Shown: positions 37,301-49,300 of the stretch, one piece after another
Layout: the number at the start of each line of letters is the position of its first letter
How positions within the stretch are numbered: position 1 is the first letter of the stretch
Origin: Diabrotica undecimpunctata
Taxonomy: Eukaryota > Arthropoda > Insecta > Coleoptera > Chrysomelidae
Direction of reading: 5' to 3'
Length of the DNA: 64,000 bases
NCBI RefSeq assembly: GCF_040954645.1
Contig: NC_092808.1
Location: forward strand, 13,631,883 to 13,695,882
The notes under the pieces: generated by a model
What the model saw: only the letters and a program-made list of their open reading frames with translations
Told to the model about the DNA's origin: nothing
The model's database searches: none
Position numbers and translations under genes: made by a program

Positions 37301-40300
37301 GAAGATTAATTACACCTCATTACAGTAAGACCCCTCATTTTTATGGAGTACAAGTTCATAAAACGAATATGCCACTTAGACCCATTTGTAGTACCATGAA
37401 TTCTCCTTGTAGTGAACTATCTAATTTTTTATTAAATATTTTAAAACCAATTGCAAATAAAAATGACACATTTATAAAAAATACACAACATTTTTTAAAT
37501 AAATTATCAAATATTGAATTTAATTCAAATAATACTTTAGTAAGTTTTGACATAAATAGTTTATTTACGAATGTGCCATTAGATAAGACTTTAAATATAG
37601 TCAAGACAAAATTAGAGAGTGATGATACATTGGCAACTAGAACAAGACTAAATATATCAGCTATAATGGAGTTAATAACAGTATGTACTGATAATACATA
37701 TTTTCAACTAAATAATGAATTCTATAAACAAAGTTTTGGACTAGCAATGGGCTCTAGTTTATCTCCATTATTAGCCGATATATTTATGGAAGATTTTGAA
37801 ACAAATATTATTTCTAAACAAAATTTAAAACCCTCAGTATGGTGGAGATATGTAGATGATGTATTCTCAATATGGCCTCATGGATCAGAGTTGTTGGACA
37901 CATTCCTAAATGATATAAACGATAAAGAAGAGACAATAACATTTACCATGGAAAAGGAATATAATAACACATTACCTTTTCTGGATGTTTTAATCTCTAA
38001 GAACGATACTGGATACGAAACTCAGGTGTATAGAAAACCAACACACACCAACAGATATTTAAATTTCAAATCAAATCACAATATTAATATTAAAAAGGGA
38101 ATCATTAAATCCTTATACGATAGAGCCAAAATTACTTGTTCTAACGAAAATTCGTTCTTGGAGGAGAAACATTTGTTAACATCTGTTTTATTAAAAAATG
38201 ATTATCCTTTATCGTTTATAAATAAGGAATTTTCAACAATCGATCGAATAGAACAAAACAACTTAGAACGAGATCCTACAGCATATACAAGGGATAATAC
38301 GAGGAAAATAACAATACCATACATAAAAGGATTATCGGAAAAGCTTAAAAGGATAGGAAATAAATTCAACATTTCAACAACATTCAAAACAACAAACACG
38401 TTGAGATCTATTTTGTCCAAAACCAAACCTAACAATGAACAAGAAAGGACAAAGAATTGCATTTATAAAATACCTTGTGAATGAGATCAGTTTTATTTAG
38501 GTGAAACATCAAGACCATTAAATGTTAGAATAAGTGAACATCAATCCTATATTAAAAATAGAGAATTTGATAGATCTCAAATATGTAAACATGCATGGGA
38601 TAATGAACATAGGGTTCAATGGAATGATTCAAATATAGTCCTAAAAGAAACGGATGGTAAAAAGAGAAAAATCAAAGAAGCGGCTCTAATTATGCTAAAT
38701 GAGACCAATTGTGTCGCGAATTCCTCGGCAGAATGTAGTAGGATCTGGTTACCCATATTGAAAGAGGAAGTTATTAAAAAGAAAATACCAGTATTGGTAA
38801 GTCAGTAACATATGGAGAATACATCATTTATATTTTTTAAATAACAAACATATAAAATCGGAATTTGGTATTTATTGAAGGTAAACTAAATGCAAGATCA
38901 AATACTTACCATGTCGGGATAGTATTATGAGGTTTTTTTCCTGGTTTTTCCCTCATAATTTACTATGGAATCACTAACAGGAAAATTTTACTGTCATCAT
39001 GGCATGTATTTGTCTTTTTAAAGACGAATTACATGTTATGATCTTTTCTGACGGATATTCTCAAGTTAAAGTTGATTTCATGTAATCGAATGAACTATCT
39101 TATAAGTAAAGTCGTCCCAGGAACGCAACTCAACAATATTGGCAATATCATTTTAAAGTCGTCTACTTTAAAATGTATAATGTATGTCTGAATTGTCAAT
39201 ATAGATGAGTCAGATAAAATTAAATTATTAGAAGAATTTTTTCACTAAGTAACAAAAACAAAATTTGTTTAATTTACTAATGTTTGTATTTTGAGAACGA
39301 TTTCCGAAGTGGAAATTGAAACGTCAATAAACGTATTTTAACCTTTAATTGTGGCTTATTCCCATTTAAATAGTAATTAATTTAAAATGCCACAAGAAAA
39401 TAGCTTCAGAACAATAGCAAAAGAAAATATACGGTTGGGAGTAGCATAAAGGGTTGATAAGATGTTTTTCATCTCTTCAAGACTCTTTTCCTAGCTTGAG
39501 GATCATAATGATTTCAGCAAATTTCCATATTCTTGGAAAGTATGATAAGCTTAGAATGAGGTTAAATATAACTGTTAGCAAAGTAATGGTCGTGCGAGAA
39601 AATCGTTTTAGTACTTGCGCTGAGATTTAATCATAACCTGGGGCCTTTCGTGAATTGAGTTTGCTTATTTCTCTCTTGACTTCTGTAGGAGTAAAACTTT
39701 TAATTGGGAGGGACCTTTCATATGCTGCGCTAATTAGTTCTTCCACTTCTTCATCAGGGTCTGCTGACTCTGTTTGAAATACGGTTGTAAGATGTTCAGC
39801 GAAGACTTCCGCTTTTTCTTTGTTGGAACAGGCCAATTCGCCATTTGGTTTACGTATGAAAGGGCTAGTTGTGTATGGTTTCTTAAGCTTCTTAGTCGCC
39901 TTCCATAACGTCTGATCATTTACTGTAAGGTTTGTAATGTAATGTTCGAGGGGTTCGTTGTTTCCGGCTTTGATGGCTACTCCAAGTTGCCTACGTAGTC
40001 TATTAAATATATATGTAGATCTATGTTGTTGCTACATATTTGCCAGATTCTCCTCACACTACGTTTTTCAGCATTGAGTTGGCGAATGTGCAGGGGAATA
40101 TTTGTGGTATGTGTTGACTTGCGTTCAGTTCGTGGTGTAGATTCTCATGCTGCTTTTTGCAAAAGTGTGGTGAAGTATTCAGCTGCTGTATCTGGTGTAT
40201 AAGCTGCTGAGTCGAGGAGGTGGTGGGTTGTTTATAACTGTGGTACCAAAGCTCATAATAACCGGTGTATGATCCGATGAGAGATCATAGCTGGATTCTA

Positions 40301-43300
40301 TTCGACAGTTGTTTCTGGACACTTCTTTGCTTATGTAGTAGTCCAGTAGATTTGGAAGTTTTCTGGAATCACTCGGCCAGTACGAAGGGATTCCGTTAGT
40401 GTGGCAATCATAGTTGTTGTCGGTCATTGCTTTTAGAAAATTACGACCTTTTGTTATTGTGAGTCTTGAGCCCCAGTGTCTGTGTGTTTCGTATTCCAGT
40501 CACCCGCGGCTGCGAATTTACTGCCAAGTAATTGGAAGAAGGCTTTGTATTCATGTGTTTGGATTGCGTGACGCGGTGGGCTATACATTGCAGATATGTT
40601 AAAGTGCCATGGCGTTGCATTCACTTGAACGATTGCTGCTTGTATTTTTTCTGCGTATGAGCTGTACCATCGGACTAAGGTATAGAGAGAAATATTGAAC
40701 GTAGTTAGATCGGTAAAGTGAGTTTCTGAAACAAGCAGAACATCAATTTTTTTCAGATTTAAGAAAGTAATTACTTCCTGCTTATGGTTTAGCATAAGCA
40801 GTAAACAGGCCATTTTTACAGGCCAGAGTTTATTTGGTTAACGGCTTGTGTTAGTAAGTTTAATATCATACTATTTTTACTCATGAGTTGAGAGAACATG
40901 TTTTTGAACTCGTTTAGGAATGTTGTTGTTCTATATTAGTTTTAGATTCTGAATCATGGTTGGTTTGATGTGCTGTCACGTTTGCATATGTCCTTTGATG
41001 CTTTTGTAGAGGGGTGTTCAGCTGATTTTTTTCAGTACACACATATCGGCTGTTGAATGTTGTTCTTTGAGGCTGTTGGTTTCCTCTTTTCTGCATATAT
41101 CTGTTTTCTACTAGTTCCCTGTCGAGCCCTTATAGTTAGCAGGATGATCTTGTTTGCGTAGTGCACACTTAGCTGGAGCGTTTCTAGGTTTTTTACAATC
41201 TTTGTTTGTACAATCATGTTGTTCTCCACATTTGACGCAGTAGTACGGTTTAGTGCAATATGTTTTACTATGGCCATATGCTTGACATCGCATGCATGGG
41301 ATGATTGAGTTTCTTTTATTTGGTGCCTCGTTTGCTATTTTGGTGTGACATAAGAATTCCAGGTTAAAAATGTTTTTTTGTTACTGTTGGGTTCAAGGTC
41401 AACGAAAAATAAATATAAGGATTCCTTTGTTAGTCTGTATCGAATGTTAGTTTTATTGCGAACTTTATGACCGGCTTTTTCTAGTTTCTTGGTTAGGTAT
41501 ATCTGTTGTGGGTATAAAGTGATGGATATGTCTTATTACCGCTCTGTAGGCACTTTATTACTTTATTTGGTAAGTGTAGTGAACGATTTTTTCTTCTCGT
41601 AAATGTCTTATCAGTTTACCATATGTATCTATTGTATAATATGTTATAATCTTGACAGTACCGTTTGGCAGAGTTCTGGTATAGTAGGTTTCTTCCTCGA
41701 CAATTTGTGCAAAGTTATCGACCATATCTTTAAAGGTTTTGACGCCGTATACGAATATTGGAGGTGGTTTTGATATTTTCTGTTGTATTTCTGTTTCAGT
41801 TTGTTCAGGACTCTCGGCGTTTGGTAATGCTCTGTATCGATTTTTGTTGGTGATGAGCTTGGAGAATTGGGATCGGTATTTTGTTTCGGAAATTTACGTT
41901 TTTTGACTACTTGCCATAAGTTTTTATTGTGGATTTCTTTTAGCTTTGTGTTTGAGGTCTGCCCTACAGTAGATGGGTTGCTTGGATTGTAGTAAATTGA
42001 TTGGGGTTGTGGTGGAAATTATTGTGGTTGTGGTTGAAGAGCGAATTGATTTTGTGGAATGTTTGATATAGGAGTATTTGTCGGTTGCCAGTATATGTGG
42101 TTTGGTGCATGTTCGGATGTGTATTCTAGTGGCGAATATTCTTGGAAAGTTGGGTACATGGTCCTGAATGTTTGTTAATAGTGGACCCGCTGCTTACCTG
42201 CAATTTCTGCTAATATTACAATAAACACTGTTTGTTTGTGTTACGTGTGTGTGAATTGTTCATTGTAGAAAACAGAATTTGGTACGCCACTTCCACTCTA
42301 CTGTTTATTTTAATAACTAGAATTTTGGTGGTCACTTTTTGCTATCGTACTCATCATAATACGAGCTTACAGTATTCAAGTGAACACTATAAATAAAAGT
42401 ATAAAATAACGTTGTGGGATACGGGACAGGACAGCGAAAATAGCTGCGGGCCTGGATGCATGACGAGACACATGTAAAATTGTGGGGCATGGGACGGGAC
42501 AAGAGCCTGTCCCTCTATCCCGCTTAAAGCCTAATTTTTAATTTCGATTGTATTTGTAATTAAGTCAGTCATTTATTTTTTTTTTAGAAAATATAAGACC
42601 AGTGTGTTTACCACGAGTAAAGAAATCTAACTTTAATTCAGCATCAGCAAAAGTTTCAGGTTGGGGACGTACGTCATTTAGAAGTGGACGTAAGTTTTAG
42701 CTATATTTGTTTAATTGAAAATTTTGAATATATAATTTGAAAAAATTATTTTAATAATTAGTTGTATTCCATAATTTTCTTTTTGGTACCTCATCGAAAT
42801 CTTTCTTCAGATCCTCTTCCTCTATCTTTTCTCCTTTGGAAGGATAAAATGGCGTCATGTAATACGTTTGGCTATTGCTGTCCAATTATATCCCTCGTGT
42901 GCATGTTATTTTGCTTCGGTAAATGAGTATGTTTTCCAGTCATGTCTAGTATTTGGTCCAACCATCGTGCCGGAGATCTTGTTTTGGATCTTTTGCCCGC
43001 TACGTTGCCTTCAACTGTCATTCGTTCCATGCCTTCTCTTCTTCTAGTTATATGTCCAAAATATTCTAGTATACTTTGGTTGATAATTATGGTGAGTGTA
43101 GTGTTTATGTTTAGTCCTTCAAGTTTTGAATTATTTGTGCAATATACGGTCCATAGTATGCGCAACATTCTACGGTACACTTACATTTTAAATGCCATAT
43201 ACTTTTTTTTTATTGTCAACTCTTTTCTGTGATTTATTTCACCGTGAATAAATAGTCTTTTATGCTTTTTGCTTGCGACCTTTTCGAGACTCAACTTCGA

Positions 43301-46300
43301 GACTGAACCTTCCACGTAGCTCTTTGCCGGTGGATGTTCGCCTAATGTAAAGGACCGCACATTTGCCACGCTATTACACTGATACAAAATGTACTCTGCT
43401 GTTTCTTCCTCTAGGTGACAGAATTTGCATAGATCATCATCTGCCAATCCCATCAGCCCCAACTGTCTATTCAGCTAACAGTGCCCTGTTAACCGACCTA
43501 CTATGGCTTTGGCTATTTTCCTGTCTTTGTTTATTAGGTCTGCTGTAAATTTTAGTGAGTGATAAGAGTAAGTAAGGTTATTTACAATAATTCGAAACAG
43601 TCATACTGGTGGAACTCTGTCCGTTAGTTTTGCAACGTTGCCAAAGTTGAAAACATTTCTGCTAACTGAGGACTGATAGGAACTGGATTTTTGAGCGGAT
43701 AGTTCCTTTCGCGGTCCTCAGAAACAGATATGATGCACGCGGACAGTGATGATATCAGAAGGCAAGAAGAGAAAAGATAGAGGGTCAACTTCACCTTTCC
43801 TGCAAACCAAAAAAACTGTCAGAACCGCAATAGAAAACCAAGGGAAGAAGATTCACAGGAGGAGGAGTTATGAGTATGTTCTAGAAGATGATGGGGAAAC
43901 TGAAATAAATCAGGAATGAAAATGAGCAATGTAGAAAAGAGATGATAGCGCTTAAAAAAACAAAATATAAAGATAAAGCAAGAATTGGAAGAAACAAAAA
44001 ACAAATAAACCTAGGTTGAAAACAAAGTAGAAAGAATTGAAAAACAGATGAAAAATAACATAGTAATTACGGGTCTACCAATAGTCGCAACAGATGAAAC
44101 ACTCTTAAAAAATAACGTAAAATTATGTATACAAAAGCACCTAAAAGAAGATGTCGAAATAGTCTTACTGAAGGAAAGATCTTCATCAACGATGACTGGA
44201 CCGACACATGACACATGAAGCAGAAAATTATATATAAGGGCAAAGAATTAAGAGCTGAAAATAAAAGCGTGAAGATAGGGTACAAAAAACTAACTGTGGT
44301 TGGCACAAAATGGGAATGGGCTGGAAATGGTACTTTCAAACGAAAAAATTCTAGGAATATGGACTCTAAAAACGGTATATAGTAGTGGAAAAAGAAAAAG
44401 ACGGCCCGTTATACCGACGGACCCTAGCAACGAACAGGAAAATGAGTTTGAACATAAATAGCAAAACAAAAAACAAGAATACGTACCTAAATATTGCGAC
44501 ATGGAATGTACGAGGAGTATACGAGGAGGGAGCATTAATTAACCTAATAGAAGAACTTAAAAAAATATAAAATACACATCATAGCAATACAAGACACATA
44601 TTTATACGTATTTATACAATTTATACGTATAAAACGATTCGTAGCAAAATCTGACAGAATGTGTGTAATTAGTATTAAAGGAAAAGAGAACATGATATCG
44701 CTGATAAATATACATGCTCCAACAGAAGAAATGGAAGAAGAAATAAAAGATACATTTTATGAAGAATTAGAGTCATTGTCTGAAGAAATACAAAGACAAG
44801 ATATTAAAATTATTATAGGCGACGCCAATGCAAAGGTCGGAAGAGAAGATATATATAAAAAAATAACAGGGGGTGAAAGTAAACATATGAATACAAACGA
44901 TAATGACCAAAGATTGATTACATGTGCAATTGAAAACAAGATGAAAATAATGAGTACGCATTTCAGGAGAAAAAAATTATATAAAGGAACGTGGAAAATT
45001 CTGGGATCAAATAAAACTAATCAAATAGACCATATCTAAATACAAAAGAAATTCGCCAATAATAACAAATGTAAAAACGTGCAGAGAGGCTGACGTAGAC
45101 TCACACCATTTTTTGAAGAATTAATATGAGAGAAGCAATAATTAAAAAGCATAAACGGATAAAGAAAGAGCAACGTAAATTTCATTTTGAAAAACTGCGA
45201 AAATTTGAGGTAGTGCAGGATTATCAATAGGAAGTACAAGAATCCTACGCCAAACAAGATAACGCTACTGTGAGTAGCTTACAACAAAAGTTCTTGGACA
45301 AGAAAAATGAAATAAAAATGAATGAATGTAAAAGATAATCAAGGAGACCTGATAGTGGAGAAAGACCAAATATGTGAAAGTTGGAAAGAATATTTCGAAG
45401 ATATGCTCAATGACGGAGTGACTACTGAAGAAAATTATAATGTTTCTAAGCCTCAAACAGTAATACAAAGCCCACAAGAGAAGAAATTGAAGAAATGATA
45501 AATAAAATATAATAAAACAAAAAATGAAGATATGAAAAATCAAAAAAGCTCCAGGGAGAGCGGCATTGTGATAGAGAACTTAAAATATGGAGGCTTTAAT
45601 AAACCAACTTGGTGAGTTAATAACAGAAGTATGAGATGCCGAAGAAATGCCTCAGGAATGGAATAAGTCAATTATAATTCCTATATACAAAAAGAGAGAT
45701 ATAACTTAATGCGCAAACTATAGAGGAATATCCTTATTAGAGGTAATATATAAAGTGCTCGCCATACTAATTAAAAAACGATTAGAAATATATGTATAGA
45801 AGAATCTAGAAAAATACCAGGGAGGATTTTGGAATAGAAGATCAACAACCGATCAATTTTTTATGATAAAACAAATCCTAATCAATTGCTATGAATACAA
45901 CATTTCAGTACAAGTATTTTTCATTAATTACAAAGCCACCTACTATACAATGGACAGAAACAAATTAATAGGAACGCTAAATTGATTCCAAGTGCCAGAA
46001 AAAATAGTAAGATTGGTAAAAATGACAATTAGACAAACAATTTGTACTGTAAAATGCAACACTATAGTGTCAGAAGAATTAGAAGTGAAAAATGGTGTTC
46101 GCCAAGGAGATCCGTTCTCTACATTAGTATTTAATATAGTTCTAGAAAAAATTTTAAGGGTTTTTAAGGAGCACCAATGCTTAGCATATGCTAATCATGT
46201 GGTTCTCATTGCAAGAAATTGAGAAGAACTGGCAAATATTGCAAAAAGACTGATTCGGGAAAGCTCTAAAATGGGACTGAAAGTTACTACATATTAATAA

Positions 46301-49300
46301 ATCGGAGTATGTACATGGAAATCTCGAGCAAAAAAGGTATAAACACCAGGGGATAATTTAAAGTGGAGGTGGAGGATGGATCAGTTGTAGAATTCGAGAA
46401 GGTGGATGAATATATGTACTTAGGTACTCTTATTGATCAAACATGTAAGGAAGAAACTGAAATCAACCTGAAACTGACCAAGAGTAACAGGTGTGCTGGA
46501 GCCATGAGCGAAATAATTAACGCCAAAGATATATCTCGTAATACAAAAATAAGAGTATACAAAACTATAAGTAGATCCACAATGCTATACGCTGCCAAAA
46601 CATGGACTATGAACAAAACCATACAGAACAGATTGGAAGCATGGAAAAGAAAGATACTTCGCAGAATGTTTGGTGGAAAAGTAGTACAGGGAGAATGGAG
46701 AAGACGAACTAATGCAGAAGTGTACCATTTGTATGCTAACCCTACAATAACGTGGTGAAAAAACGTAGACTAGAATGGCTCGGACATCTAGAAAGAATGC
46801 AAGGTGATAGACTAGTCAAGAATATTACTTGGAGGGTAACTGAGGACAAAAAAAAGAGAGGGAGACCAAGAAAGAAATGGAGAGATATAGTGATGGAAGA
46901 TGTCAGAGAGATGAGAATCAGAGATTGGAAGCTGATAGCTAAGAACAGAAAACGATGGAAATTATCCATCTAGCAATGAGCTTAAAAGGCCTGTTAATGC
47001 TATACATACGTACAATGCTACTTGCCAATCTTTGAGTGTATGTTGTTGTGTACATATCCTAATAAACCATATTTTGGGATGTTATTTCTCCTGTGATCCA
47101 ATACTTTTTACTTTTCTTTGGTATCATTATTTACTCGTTTTGTAAATTTCTTTTCCCTGTCACGTTCACCTGTAAATCTTGAAAGTATTATTTTCATTTA
47201 TTTATTTGTTCATTTTCAATATTTCTCCAATTAAAATTTTCCAATTCAATTCAATTTTCCAATTATTTTTGCACGGTATAAAGCATTACATTTGTCGTTT
47301 ATATTTCTTTAATTTTACTTATTCCTTATTTCTTTCGTCCACCAAGTTGCTTGATTTCTTTTCGCTGTGTGTTTCCAGTCCCATGCAGCTCTCGGTCTCT
47401 TAGTATCCTACTAAGCCAATCAAGTTCTTATTCTTAGACTCTTTCATATGGAATCGTTTTTGCAGGTGTGTCATATACCTCTTTATCTTTATGGGTTTGT
47501 ATTTCTATCTCTTCTACGAAGTATTTTAACTTCTATTGTATTATATGTAAATAAATTAAAGAAAACCTAATATTTCATATTTTCTTTTAGAACAAAGTAA
47601 TATATTACAATTCGCTACACTGAAAGTTGTTAACAAGAGTGAATGTCAAAACATTTATAACAATCTCGCGATTGTTGACGACACAAGAATATGCGCAGGA
47701 GGAAGTGCAGAACAAAATGACTCCAACGCTTGCAAAGGGGACAGCGGCGGACCTTTGCAAGTTCAAGAGACTGTACCAGGTCATGGACTAAGGTTAGTAT
47801 ATTATCTAAATAATTTACAAAAATGACTTTTATAAAATTTTTATTTTTTGTATTATTTTTATCAGATTTTACTCGGACATTTGACAGTTACCGGGATCGT
47901 ATTTCGCTGTCCCGGTGGAACATTAACGTAACTGCAAATTTATCAGAAATGAGTTTATGTCGTCATTGGGTCCAAACTTGGTTACTCAATTCGTCAGATC
48001 ATTATCAGACGTGTTGTTCAGCTTTTAACCACCAGGGAGCAGATGCGTCATATTTAAAAAATCAGCCGATCTCGGAGAAATAATGAAAGAATGTATAGTT
48101 GGGCTTCGATAGGTCGAGTATGTGCTTGTACCTACGGTGCTACATTGACGCAATTGTATTTTATGTTATTGTTGCTCTAAGGTTTTTCACAAATACGCGG
48201 AAACATTGACGTAACTGCATTCTGTGTCATTTTTCATCTAGATTTCTCCTTATTGTGAGGCAACATTGACATAAGTGCATTTTAGGTAAGTAACATATAC
48301 ACCAAGATCCCCAAACACCAACACTTGGTAATGGTCTGTTACTCAAGAAGGGAAAAAAAGACAAAGGAATGTGGATAATTGGTTAAAAGAAAAGAAAAAA
48401 ACTTAAGAATTCTAGACAGGGGTATACTTCTAGAACAGGAAAACCTGTAGCTGCTAAAAAAATGGGACCTATGTGTACCGACAAATGCCGTTTGAAATGT
48501 CCAAATAGGGTATCTGAAAAGCTGAGAAAGACACAGTTTAAAAAGCATTGGGCATTAGGGCCCTCTCAAAGACAGCGAGATATTTTGGCTTCTTGTATTC
48601 AGCCACTTAAGTTGAGCTACCCGTATTTCTACATCAAAAACCACTTCCAGAAATACAAATTGTGCATTATCATTACAGGCAAGAAAAACAAGAACGGTTA
48701 TGTAAAACGTTTCTCATTAATACTTTTAAAATAACTGAAAAAGCTATTCGCTCTATAATTAAAGCAGTTTCAAGTGAAAAAACTACTATTATACCAGAAG
48801 ATAAACGTGGGAAGCACGACAGTCACAAGAAAATAATTGACAACATTTTGGATTCTGTTCGTCTTCTTCTTCTTCTTCACGTGACGTATCAAAATTATCC
48901 GACGTTGGCGATCACCATTGAATATGGAATAATTCTGTTCGTAGCCATACAAATTCAATTCCACGAATTGAAAGTCACTCTCTTCGAAGTGATTCTTCGA
49001 GTCAATAGATAGACGGTGGTTTAATTATTGCGGAACTTCACAGGAACTATATAAAGGAGCGGAAAGAAGCAAAAGAAAAAGAGTCAGATCGTAGATTGGA
49101 TTGTTATTTTTGTATTTTCAATAGCGAATTTAATATAGTGTTTTTTATTCCGAAGAAAGATGTTTGTGACCAATGGGAATTTTTAAAAAATGTCGGGACA
49201 GAAGAAAAAGAAAATATGCAAACAACCATTGAAAGTCATTTAGGGGAAAAGGATATAAGTCATAAAGAAAAAACTAACGATAAACTGAAAACAAAAAATT

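Larger units (their letters stand above)
35299..39428 (+). mobile_element. Penelope-like element insertion with 13-bp target duplication
   Basis: AGCAAAAGAAAAT occurs at 35299-35311 and 39416-39428 and brackets 4.1 kb. Inside are an inverted 5'-truncated arm (35312-36290), a complete forward unit (ORF 36358-38808), and a terminal direct repeat that runs into the first 30 bases of a second ORF copy (39323-39415). Such mixed tandem/inverted layouts are typical of Penelope-like elements. Sharp duplication and 1-kb arms that look nearly identical point to recent insertion. Confidence 0.88.

Noticed and set aside
47823..48083. 86-codon plus-strand ORF with a hydrophobic start resembling a secreted protein
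   Set aside because: It spans the left terminus of the DUF7869-type element (ATTT duplication and inverted repeat), so it is a chance frame across the insertion junction.
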